A DNA stretch of 64,000 bases from assembly GCF_041956535.1 (NCBI RefSeq), contig NW_027192199.1, positions 825,693 through 889,692 of the forward strand, read 5' to 3'. Below the pieces are notes generated by a model, which was not told the origin of the DNA, searched no databases, and saw nothing but the letters and a program-made list of their open reading frames with translations. The translations under genes were made by a program, and so were the position numbers. Below, in pieces: positions 53,817-63,029 of this stretch. Positions within the stretch are counted from its first letter, which is position 1; every line of letters starts with the position of its first letter. Origin of the DNA: Calcarisporiella thermophila CBS 279.70. Its lineage: Eukaryota; Calcarisporiellomycota.

Positions 53817-54891
53817 TGTGGGGATTTCAAACAAGTAAAATGCCTGTGAATGGAGAAACTATTCAAGTGTCGGTAAATTACAGAGACTATCGATCCAAGA
53901 AAAGAGGCCAATTTTATAACGAAGATAGAGTTATTAACTAGGAGGCCAGAGTTAAACAATAGCTTTTTGCTGAGCTGGTTATTCGACAAATAAGCGCCAA
54001 GCTAGAGCATACCGCGTTGGATGTCATCGAGTTGCGCTTCCAGAAAAACCAATCCCAAGGATTTTCATGGCATTAAACTCTGTTTGGTCGCAAGCTTCCC
54101 ACGAGAGTCCATTCCGCCATTAAGGGTTAGTGCGCTGAGAAGGAGTCGGATACGCGGATTTAAGGGCGACTGTGGTATAACTTTATTGGGAGGAAACGGT
54201 CTATGCGTTATTCCGCCAGCTCCATGGCAATCGCTATTGTTGCTTGTCTTAAAAAAAGAATAATAATTTAGAGTTTGAGCATCCAAGCAATGCCGTCCGC
54301 CAATAGCCAAGTTTAGTTGATTAACACGAATATTTTCTAATTAATTAAGCTTAATAAATAATTTTGAGATTAAAATCCAAGTGGTTGATTACACTCTTTG
54401 ACCTACAGCCTAAAGAATTTTCTCAAGGGCAAGCGGTAACTATTGCTGCTTTAGAGTTGCCATAGGGGCAAATATTTCCAAAAATATCAAACCTAAAGAG
54501 ATGAACAAAGCGAAATTAAATTATTTGATGAAGGGTTTGAGAATAGACCGGCGCTTTCCAGTTGGATCCGAGCAGAGATGGCTCGAGGCGCGCCGTATCG
54601 GCTGGACATTTATGGAGTATTGGAACCCACTTCATCAATGAATGGGGCAAAGCCTAAACTGTCACACTTACTCTAACTTTCGGAAGAGAGAGAAGCTAGG
54701 GGCAGGGAGCGAATTTGGGCCTTCTACCAGACTATGCCCTTGTTCTGAGATCAAACCAGGGGAATGCTTACCTCAACGGTCCCCATCTGCTTCTGCGACA
54801 GGTATATAAGGCCGCCATGTTTTGAGAATGGATTATCATAAAGCAAACGAAAAACAAAATTCTATCCATCCTCCCTCACTTGAATCATAAA
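53817..54891. promoter_or_regulatory. divergent promoter of methyltransferase and A-T-TE gene
   Basis: About 1.1 kb. A clear TATA box, tatataag, at 54803-54810 lies 82 bases before the A-T-TE ATG, preceded by a GC-richer block (54546-54610). I do not recognise a regulator site. Confidence 0.5.
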
Positions 54892-57663
54892 ATGACCATT
54901 GCCGACCTTGTCCCGCTTCCCACCGTGCAATTCAGCGAAGCCGGAAACCTCACACGACTCCTTCTCCGAGCAGCCAAGACACAACCAGAACATGGAATAT
55001 TCTACATCCCAGATACCGAGCATATCGACAAGCCCCTCTTTACCACCTACCCATCATTAGTCTCGACTGCAAGGGCTCTTTGTGCCTCGCTCCAGCAATT
55101 GGGACTGCAGCCAGGCGATCCAGTCGTACTCTATTTCGATCGGCACCAAGATTACATTGAGACCTTCTGGGCCTGTCTTTTTGGCGGCTTTATTCCCTGT
55201 CCCCTCGCACCTCTGAGCCCTGATCTCAATCTACGATCCAAGCATCTCGAGCATATCCACACCCTCCTCGATTCCCCAATCTTTCTCACCAGAGGAACCC
55301 TTCTACCACAGCTGGTAGCTTCAGTGAATCTCCGCACCACGCCTCTGGAGTCTCTGAGCACGACAGAAGAGACTTTGACCTTGCATATGGCTGCTCCAGC
55401 CGACATCGCCGTGCTCATGCTTACCTCAGGCTCTACTGGCAACTCCAAAGCGGTCCAGCTAACTCATGACAACCTACTAGCCAGCATGAGCGGCAAGAAT
55501 AGTTGCCATATGCTTTCCGAGAAGGATCGTATTTTCAGTTGGATCGGGTTTGATCATGTTGCCTGTGTCACGGAGGGCCACCTGAATGCTATTACCTGGT
55601 GCGCAAGCCAAATCCATGCCAGCTCCTCGGTGGTATTGGCGGATCCTCGTCATTTCTTGAAGATCATCAACAACCATCGAGTTTCGTTCACGTTTGCACC
55701 CAACTTTCTATTTGCCCAAATTGAAGCTGCACTTCAACGCCATCCAGAGGACTCCTATGATCTTTCATCTCTACGCTTGATCACCAGTGGAGGTGAAGCG
55801 ATTGTGACTGAGACTGCAAAGCGATTTCTTGGCCGGTTGAAGCGGTTCGGGATGGCTCAGGATATCATCGTCCCAGGATTCGGTATGACGGAGACATGCG
55901 CAGGAAGCATCTATAACATGCATTTTCCCGAGGTTGACCAAGGCGCTGAGTTTGCTTCCCTTGGCCGCCCCGTCAAAGGGCTGCAAATGCGCATTGTGGA
56001 CGACGATGGCAAAAAGGTGCCGGAAGACACCGTGGGCGATCTCGAGCTCAAAGGAAGGATTATATTTGCAGGATATTGGAATAACCCTAGAGCCAATGAG
56101 GAATCCTTTACTGCGGACGGGTGGTTCAGAACTGGAGACCGTGGATATATCCGGGATGGCTGTCTTTCGCTCTCCGGCCGCAAAAAGGACAGCATCATCA
56201 TCAATGGCGTCAACTACTTTAGTCATGAGCTGGAAACAATGCTCGAAGAAGTTGATGGCATCGCTCGCTCACATGTTGCAGTGTGCCCCATCCGCCTGGC
56301 CGATTACGACACCGAACAGATGGGAATATTCTTCCTCCCCACCTTCGATATCACCCACGAAGAGCCCTTGATCCGCACGTGCACTGACATTCGTGACAAA
56401 GCTGTCCTGTATTGCGGAGTCAAGCCTCAAGTTATTCTCCCCCTCTCAAAGGATCTCATGAACAAGTCCAGCCTGGGCAAGCTCTCCCGTTCGCGTCTCC
56501 GGAATCAATTTGAAACAGGCCAATTCGTGCACATTCAGAAAGAGGTGGAGGCCATCTTTGCCAAAGCAAAGCACCGCGATTACCAGGCCCCCGAGACCCT
56601 GGTAGAGAAGACACTGGCCGAACTTTACTCCCAGATATTTAACATCCCTTTGGAAGAAATCGGTGCAAACACTAACTTTTTTGACTTGGGAGCTAGCTCG
56701 CTTCATGTGGTGCGCTACAAGGCAAAGGTGATGACCACCCTCCAACTTGATGACTTTCCGATCATCTGGATCATGCAATATCCCACCATCCGCGAGCTTG
56801 CCGCCAAGCTTGACAAAAGAGATGCGCTCACGGAGTACGACCCCGTCGTCCCGCTACAGAAGACCGGCAAAAAAACACCCATTTTCTTTGTCCATCCCGG
56901 GGTCGGCGAGGTTCTCATTTTCGTAAATCTGGCTAAGTACTTCGTCAACGAGAGACCGTTCTATGCCCTTCGGGCCCGCGGGTTCAACTCCAACGAGAGG
57001 TACTTCCAGTCGTTTGAGGAAATGGTGGAGTCGTATACGCGTGCGATTCGCAGAACCCAACCCAAAGGGCCGTATGCTGTTGCAGGCTACTCGTACGGAG
57101 GGGTGGTGGCCTTTGAGATTGCCAAGCAGCTCGAAGCCGAAGGAGAGGAGGTCAAGTTTGTAGGCGCAGTGAATATCCCCCCGCACATTAAACAACGCAT
57201 GGACCAGTTGGACTGGACGGAGGGCTTCTTGAACCTCGCGTATTTCCTCGACTTGCTGAGCAAGGAGCGTGCTCGTGAGCTCTCGCCTTATCTACACACC
57301 CTAACCAGAGAAGAGCAACTGAAATATATCTGGAGCATCGCGCCCCCCGCCCGCATCCAAGAGCTCGACCTTGATCTCAACAGGCTCGAGGACTGGGTGG
57401 ATCTGGCTCAATCACTGTTGAATGCGGGTCGCTTTTACGAGCCGAGCGGTAAAGTGGATCGGCTCACCGTCTTCTATGCCGTGCCCCTCTTCGGTACTAA
57501 ACAAGAGTGGTTGGAGAGGCAACTTAAGCCGTGGGATCAGTTTTCTCGCCGTGCCAACCGATATATTGACGTTCCTGGAGAGCATTATACCCTGATGGAC
57601 ATCCACCACGTTGCTCAGTTTCAAAAAATATTCCGCAATGAGCTTGCAAGGAGTGGGCTTTGA
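54892..57663 (+). CDS. NRPS-like A-T-TE enzyme (aryl acid quinone/furanone synthetase type)
   Basis: 923 aa, intron-free, starting at ATG 54892 (the open frame from 54880 begins with TTG). Adenylation domain about 15-540: A3 LTSGSTGNSKAV (177-188), A5 FGMTETCAG, A7 TGDRGYI, A8 GRKKDSIIINGVNY. Thiolation domain: DLGASS, with Ser603 as the phosphopantetheine site. Thioesterase about 650-920: PIFFVHPGVGEV, nucleophile elbow GYSYGG with Ser734, and EHYTLMD with the catalytic His. No condensation or reductase domain. Domain order and length match atromentin/polyporic-acid/butyrolactone-type synthetases that activate two arylpyruvates and join them on the TE without amide bonds. Substrate (phenylpyruvate, 4-hydroxyphenylpyruvate or indolepyruvate) cannot be read here. 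Core enzyme of the proposed cluster. Confidence 0.93.
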   Translation: MTIADLVPLPTVQFSEAGNLTRLLLRAAKTQPEHGIFYIPDTEHIDKPLFTTYPSLVSTARALCASLQQLGLQPGDPVVLYFDRHQDYIETFWACLFGGFIPCPLAPLSPDLNLRSKHLEHIHTLLDSPIFLTRGTLLPQLVASVNLRTTPLESLSTTEETLTLHMAAPADIAVLMLTSGSTGNSKAVQLTHDNLLASMSGKNSCHMLSEKDRIFSWIGFDHVACVTEGHLNAITWCASQIHASSSVVLADPRHFLKIINNHRVSFTFAPNFLFAQIEAALQRHPEDSYDLSSLRLITSGGEAIVTETAKRFLGRLKRFGMAQDIIVPGFGMTETCAGSIYNMHFPEVDQGAEFASLGRPVKGLQMRIVDDDGKKVPEDTVGDLELKGRIIFAGYWNNPRANEESFTADGWFRTGDRGYIRDGCLSLSGRKKDSIIINGVNYFSHELETMLEEVDGIARSHVAVCPIRLADYDTEQMGIFFLPTFDITHEEPLIRTCTDIRDKAVLYCGVKPQVILPLSKDLMNKSSLGKLSRSRLRNQFETGQFVHIQKEVEAIFAKAKHRDYQAPETLVEKTLAELYSQIFNIPLEEIGANTNFFDLGASSLHVVRYKAKVMTTLQLDDFPIIWIMQYPTIRELAAKLDKRDALTEYDPVVPLQKTGKKTPIFFVHPGVGEVLIFVNLAKYFVNERPFYALRARGFNSNERYFQSFEEMVESYTRAIRRTQPKGPYAVAGYSYGGVVAFEIAKQLEAEGEEVKFVGAVNIPPHIKQRMDQLDWTEGFLNLAYFLDLLSKERARELSPYLHTLTREEQLKYIWSIAPPARIQELDLDLNRLEDWVDLAQSLLNAGRFYEPSGKVDRLTVFYAVPLFGTKQEWLERQLKPWDQFSRRANRYIDVPGEHYTLMDIHHVAQFQKIFRNELARSGL

Positions 57664-58646
57664 TTTTTTTTTATATATATATATTCTCTTTGTATTTCAT
57701 TCGTATTGTTTTTTTAAAAAAAATTGATGTTTTTTGATTCATTTTTGTTTGATTTATTGTTATGCCTGTATTTATTTGAAAACCTTGATATTATACATCA
57801 GCTCTATGTGGCGACTTTTGTTATTAATGCATTATGTTATCTTTCGTTTTCATAAAATCTTGGTGAGGGTTGAACTTTATTTTCAGGAAAAAGAAGGTGG
57901 CAATAATACGAATAACATGAAAATCGTGAATAATCCAACGACAAATAAAAAAAATACTCAATCTCTTCCTTTTCTATTGAATGATAAAATAGAAATATTT
58001 TAGAGGTAATCGTATTTTGAATTTTCTTATGACGAGAGAATATTCATTTCAATAACATCAAAATCTTTAACGTAAACTCAATAATTAATATGCATTAACG
58101 CAAATGCTAATTCCCAAATATGTTTAGCATCGACCAAGGAGTTGACTAGGGAAACCAGTGGCTCGAGCACGAATATTTTACTCAATTTTGATAAATCTAT
58201 CCAAAAGTCGAGAGGAATGTCTATTTTTATTCTTTATGAAAAGGTTCACTAAGGGAGAGACGAAGACCATTTTAAGTGGCCGGCCTAAATTTTAAGCATT
58301 TGGCTATCTTCTCTCTCTCAAAAGTTTACAGCCAATTTATTAATTCGCAACGTGATATAAAGGGAGACGATATTGGAAGGGCCAAGAGAACAATCGTATC
58401 ATATAGAAAATCAAGCCTCAATTTATCGCGCAGTTGAATGAAAAATCCCTGACGATTCACTAGGTCTGTATCAAGGTAATAGAATCGAAAACCATCTAAA
58501 GAATTCAATCAAGGAAAGCCATCCTACAATTTTGTATCGACGTGGTATTGGCGTTTTAGCGACTTCTCTCATAGCCCATTCCCACCCATCCGTGTCACCT
58601 CCATCACAAATCAAGAGGCTCAGCATCGGACCCTAAATCAGAACGA
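57664..58646. other. intergenic, AT-rich
   Basis: TA-repeat and T-runs (57670-57720) at the 3' end of the A-T-TE gene; short chance frames only. Confidence 0.5.
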
Positions 58647-59144
58647 TTAGTCGTCCGTCACGCGCTTGCAACCATCATACGGTATATACTTATAAACCGC
58701 ATATTTTGGCAGTGTTTTGTCCAATTTCATCATGTTCTTCACCTGCTCAACGCCATTGTCCCAATAGATGTGTTGTCTCATTCTGATTTTGTCTGGATCG
58801 TCCAAGCTCCCCACGGTTATCCCGCGCCAACCTTGATCCTCGTCGGACAGCACGAACAATTGGGTCCCACACTCGGGGCAGAATCCCCGCCTGGTGTCCG
58901 CTGAACTCTGGTAGAACTTAGCTTTGTTTTCGACAGGCGTGAGGAACACGAGATGTTTTTCGGCCAGCCAGAAGTAGCTTGGGAGCATCGCGCCAGTGGA
59001 TTTACGGCATTGAGTGCAATGGCAGATGTTCACGAATGATGATGAAGCCGTGCTGAAGTCATGCGGCAACTTGGCACGGTAGCGGATATGGCCACAAAGG
59101 CAGCTGCCCTCGACAGTAAAGTTTTCACAAGGGCCCGAGTTCAT
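58647..59144 (-). CDS. GFA/CENP-V family zinc protein 1
   Basis: 165 aa, single exon. It has the Mss4-like Zn fold of the GFA family, with all seven Cys present: CLCG (CxC) near 15, CHCTQCRKSTGA near 42-53 and GFCPECGTQLF near 88-98. GSLDDPDKIRMRQHIYWDNG is the typical C-terminal part. The family was named after a glutathione-dependent formaldehyde-activating protein, but most fungal members have no proven reaction; some are cluster-encoded dehydrochlorinases or isomerases. First of three homologues in 2.6 kb. Tail (IPYDGCKRVTDD) is longer than in copy 2. Confidence 0.88.
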   Translation of the reverse strand: MNSGPCENFTVEGSCLCGHIRYRAKLPHDFSTASSSFVNICHCTQCRKSTGAMLPSYFWLAEKHLVFLTPVENKAKFYQSSADTRRGFCPECGTQLFVLSDEDQGWRGITVGSLDDPDKIRMRQHIYWDNGVEQVKNMMKLDKTLPKYAVYKYIPYDGCKRVTDD

Positions 59145-59747
59145 CGTCTTAGACTATACCTGACCAAGCCTTGCAGCAGGCGGGAAAGTTCATTATTTAA
59201 AGCGTGTTGAATTTCAGCCTCATCCCGGTTTTTGGTCTTCATATCTGGTGGAGTGCCCCTAGATTAGGAAATAACGAGGCCACGCCACCCTGGCACAATA
59301 GAAAAGGCAGAAGCTCTGACCTAAGCACCAAAGAGCTCTGGAGTTTGTAAGCAATAAGAAAAGAACAGACTTCGATCCATTGGATCTTTATTCGGTTACA
59401 AACGGTGACGATCTTCTTTTTGAACTCCGTGTACAAAAACAACACAGCAAAGTAATACGTGGGATTCAAATCCAAATAAAGCGGTTACTACTGTAAAATT
59501 GTGTATACAAGATCGAAGGCATATATATTTAAGATGAATATTCTTAAACCTCTCGGATTGGTGAAATGTAAAATGAAATTGATGGAATCCGCTGTATATT
59601 TATTGTCCGTTGTCGAAGGATTAAATTAGGCATAAGCCCATGCCAAACTGCACTTTTCTAAGTTCATAAATCGAGAGGTGGCTCATTGGAAACTTGATGC
59701 AGATATAAAAAGTGAGTTTAAAATCCATTTACATCACACGTGAACGA
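59145..59747. other. intergenic
   Basis: Upstream of GFA 1 and downstream of GFA 2 on the same strand; no element recognised. Confidence 0.5.
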
Positions 59748-60197
59748 CTACTTACACTCGGCATACTTTGGCATCTGCTTGTCCAGAATGAGCAACTCCT
59801 TCATCGACTCAATGCCATGGTTCCAAAAAATATGCTGGCCGGGCTTGAGCCGGTTTGGGTCATCCAGGCTGCCAAGGGTGACCCCACAATGGGCTTCGTC
59901 ATGGCCTGAAAACATGAAGAGTTGGGTTCCACACTCAGGGCAGAAACCACGCTGCGTCCCGGGTGAACTCTCGTAGTGTTTTGGTTTGTTTTCTTCCGGG
60001 GAGAGGAAGGCAAGATTCTCTCGGGGGAACCAGAAATAGCTGGCAAGCAGTGCGCCAGTAGCTCTGCGGCACAAGGAGCAGTGGCAGATAGGGGTGTAAG
60101 CTCCTCCGATATCCTTGGATAGTGTGGCACGGTACCGAATGCGTCCACAGAGGCACCCGCCATCAACCGTGAATTCGCTCGAGGGGTTTGAACTCAT
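59748..60197 (-). CDS. GFA/CENP-V family zinc protein 2
   Basis: 149 aa from the ATG at 60197 (MSSNPSSEF), aligned with the start of copy 1. An upstream in-frame ATG (60272) would add 25 residues of unlike sequence. Cys set complete: GGCLCG, CHCSLCRRATGA, GFCPECGTQLF; then GSLDDPNRLKPGQHIFWNHG. The open frame ends PKYAECK at a perfect donor-like GTAAGT. Splicing to the acceptor at about 59660 would create a stop after PKYAE, so the protein ends here either way. Most similar to copy 1; same strand, so a recent tandem duplication. Confidence 0.85.
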   Translation of the reverse strand: MSSNPSSEFTVDGGCLCGRIRYRATLSKDIGGAYTPICHCSLCRRATGALLASYFWFPRENLAFLSPEENKPKHYESSPGTQRGFCPECGTQLFMFSGHDEAHCGVTLGSLDDPNRLKPGQHIFWNHGIESMKELLILDKQMPKYAECK

Positions 60198-60756
60198 AGT
60201 TCTCTGATATTGTCGAAAAACGAGAGTATGTGGAGCGGCAGGGTGGAACCATGCTGCCGACTGCTGAGCCATTTTATCATCTCCAAATGGATGAGTCAAC
60301 TTGACGATGCCCGGTACCCAATCAAACAGAAGACACGAAGTCGACTAGGAGGCGTCCAATTTTTCTAACTTTTTCTCCCCGCCATGATGCACGTAGCATT
60401 CTTTTCGGCCTATTGCAGTTGCTGAGAGGAAGCTTTTTTATACAATTGATGCTAGTCCAGAAAAGTTGGATTGCGGGCAGTGGCTCGGGGGAGAGACTTG
60501 GCCGGATTCTCACTAGACATGCTAAGGATTGCTATGAGATGTGGCTTAGTTGACATACAAGGAAAATGGAATAGTTGGCGACCATTTCGTGCATACATTA
60601 GGTGGGAATTAATGGAGGCCTCCTTGCATATGGATGCTCCCAAATTGATATATATGGAGCAAGACTCGCCCATCCGCCAAATATCAAATCAAGAAAACCC
60701 TATTCCCATTCCTGCATTCTCCTCCTCTGCTTAATCCATTTTTTCCTTTAGAAGGT
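60198..60756. other. divergent region between GFA 2 and GFA 3
   Basis: 560 bases between divergent starts; probable promoters of both. No TATA-like box was recognised with confidence. Confidence 0.45.
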
Positions 60757-61284
60757 ATGGCGGACAGCTCGAAAGATAACCACGACCATGCCCTAGAACT
60801 CGAGGGCGGATGCCTCTGTAAACGCATACGCTACCGCGTGTCGCTTCCCGTTTCCTACAACGAATGCGACCCCACCCCGGCCACCTACTGCCACTGCTCT
60901 GTGTGCCGTAAATCCACGGGGGCATTGCTCCCGGCTCTGACGACGGTCCCCGTCTCTGCGTTTACATTCCTCACCCCCCATCGCCCCAAATATTACTCCT
61001 CCTCCCCTGAAGTGTATCGAGGGTTCTGCGAGGAGTGCGGCAGCCAAATATACATGTGGGAGAGGGAGAAAGACGGCGCCAACTACGGGGTGTATGTAGG
61101 TGGGTTCGATGATCCCGACCGCATTCGGGTCGGGAGGCATATCTTCTGGGATTCCGGGGTGGAGCAGGTCAAGGAAGTGTTTGCTCTGGATCCATCTAGA
61201 GCCAAGTGGCGCGAAGGTATGGTAGAAATCGTCGAGGATTGGGTTGCGGGCATAGGTTGCTCACCTTGTTTATTATTTTTATGA
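60757..61284 (+). CDS. GFA/CENP-V family zinc protein 3
   Basis: 175 aa, single exon, ATG at 60757. Cys set complete but more diverged: GGCLCKRIRY, CHCSVCRKSTGA, GFCEECGSQIYM; then GGFDDPDRIRVGRHIFWDSG. GC content and codon use are higher than in copies 1 and 2, and the C-terminus (EDWVAGIGCSPCLLFL) is longer with two extra Cys. Divergent from copy 2. Same uncertainty about the reaction as for copy 1. Confidence 0.86.
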   Translation: MADSSKDNHDHALELEGGCLCKRIRYRVSLPVSYNECDPTPATYCHCSVCRKSTGALLPALTTVPVSAFTFLTPHRPKYYSSSPEVYRGFCEECGSQIYMWEREKDGANYGVYVGGFDDPDRIRVGRHIFWDSGVEQVKEVFALDPSRAKWREGMVEIVEDWVAGIGCSPCLLFL

Positions 61285-61757
61285 AAGCCAAGTTCGAATC
61301 AGAGAAGTTTTATTGAGGAAGAGACCATACCGCTCAGAGGGCCTTGGTGTCCAATGGTGGACGTTGGGTCGTAGAGCCCCGACACCCTTTCGATCCCACT
61401 TCGCTTTCTATACAAGCCCCCATCATGGAAAGAGAGAGAGACATGTTTTCTTATTGTAAAGTCAAAACAACAAGGAAGGTGGTGAAAAAAAAATTACAAG
61501 GCAAAGAAGATTTTCGAGAAAGCTAATAAGCCCATGGGGCGAGATTAAATACATACATACTAAACAATAAACTCTTTCGGGAGGGAGAGAGCGAAAAATA
61601 ATATAGAGTTAATATATGGGGGAGTGAATAGAGCGGACGAGCAAAGGAGGGACCCATCCTCATCAAGATATAGAGTATTAACGATGTTGAATAAACTCGG
61701 AAAACATAAAGCTATCCAAAATAAAATAAATATATATATAAATAGTCATGTAGTAGG
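61285..61757. other. convergent 3' region
   Basis: Between GFA 3 and WOPR gene 2, with AG-rich and TA-rich low-complexity patches. No gene. Confidence 0.5.
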
Positions 61758-62166
61758 TCAGGTGGAATAGGGGGTGTTATAGACGGTTGCCGGGGGCGAG
61801 TAGTAGTATTCGCCAGGGGGTCGGGGGGGTTGCTGCAGCGGAGGAGCCGGCGCAGATAGGGCAGGCTGCTGCGGCGGCATGGGTAAGGAGTAGGAGAGCG
61901 GCTGCCTCGAATACTGGTGCGAGAATTCAGGTTGCGGGGGAGGGCGGTAGGCGTGGGGGGCGGCGGAGGGGTCTGCCAAGGCGGGCGCGTATACGGCCTG
62001 GGGGGAGGGGAAGTCGGCCGCGGTGGCTGCGAGGTCGGCGGCCGGCGGCTGGTATTGGACGGGGAGGGCAGGGGAGTAGCGGACGCCCGTGCCGGGGGGG
62101 AAGGTGGCCACGGTGGGGGAGTAGGAGGCGCGGCGCGGCACGATCGAGACAGCATCCGCCTGCGGA

Positions 62167-62199
<33 letters not shown>

Positions 62200-63029
62200 A
62201 CGTAGTATGGGTCTCGGCCAGGGGCGGGCACGAAGGAGGGGCTGACGCCCGAGGTTGCGGGGGCGAGGTCGCCCTGGACGAACGACGAGGCGGCGGGGAA
62301 ATGGCACCATAAGTCTGGGGCCTGCGGGGGCAGAGGCTCGTGGCCATGCTGGGGCTCGCGGTCGTAAGGGGGCGCGTAGCGGGCGTGGGGCGGCGGCGGC
62401 GGGGGGTGGTGGTCGTGGTAGGTCGGGCTCGGGTAGGCGTCGGAGGGGGGCACCCGGAAGTTTTGCTTCTGGGTGAGCTCGGGCGAGATGTCAAGGGCGG
62501 CCAGCTCGGGCACCGACGATGGGGTCCGGAGGCGCCCGGAGATGACGTCCTCCACGGCGTAGTAGCTGACGAGATGCTGGTTGACGCCGCCCACCACTAC
62601 CGACATCGTCTTCTTGATCAGGCCATTCTTTTTGAATCGGAATGCATTCGTCAGGCTGCCGATCAGGGCCCTCTCGCGCTCCCGCTCGGCGCGCACGGGC
62701 TCTGGGTAGGAGCCGGTCGAGGCACGCCGCTCCGAGTCGGAGAACGAGTCTTTCTTGTTGCCGGGGCCCCTCTTGTCGAGCTCGCGGTAGATCAGGAAGT
62801 TGCCCAGGATCCGGGATGGGCTCCACACGCGGCCATCGGTCCATCGCTTGATTCCCGACTCTCGCTCGTCGAAAACAAAGACGGTGCCCGAGCGGATCAG
62901 GCTGCGCTCCTTTTCCTGGAGACGCCGGGTCACACGCGGGAGGAGATTGCGCTGGCATGCCTCGAAGATCAGAAGCATGTCCTGGGTGGTTTCGATGAAG
63001 CCGAAGAATGTTTCTGTGACGGCGCTCAT
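61758..63029 (-). CDS. WOPR (Gti1/Pac2/Wor1-family) transcription regulator 2
   Basis: 423 aa, single exon, start at 63029 (MSAVTETFFGFIETTQDMLL); the open frame further upstream starts with TTG and is Pro-rich leader. WOPR part a keeps RSGTVFVFDERESGIKRWTD and GRVWSPSRILGNFLIYRELD exactly as in copy 1; part b has SLTNAFRFKKNGLIKKTMSV and QHLVSYYAVEDV. The C-terminal 220 residues are Pro/Tyr/Ala-rich, with a polyQ of ten (codons in 62169-62199) and no alignment to copy 1. An old duplication with a free-running tail is the simplest reading. Faces copy 1 across the metabolic locus. Confidence 0.93.
62169..62199 (-). repeat. CAG trinucleotide run encoding polyglutamine
   Basis: About ten CAG codons in the disordered tail of WOPR protein 2; likely length-variable between strains. 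Confidence 0.85.

Noticed and set aside
53817-54891. Search for the Wor1-type binding word (TTAAAGTT-like) in the cluster promoter
   Set aside because: Only weak partial matches by eye, no better than expected in AT-rich DNA. Needs a proper scan before any claim.
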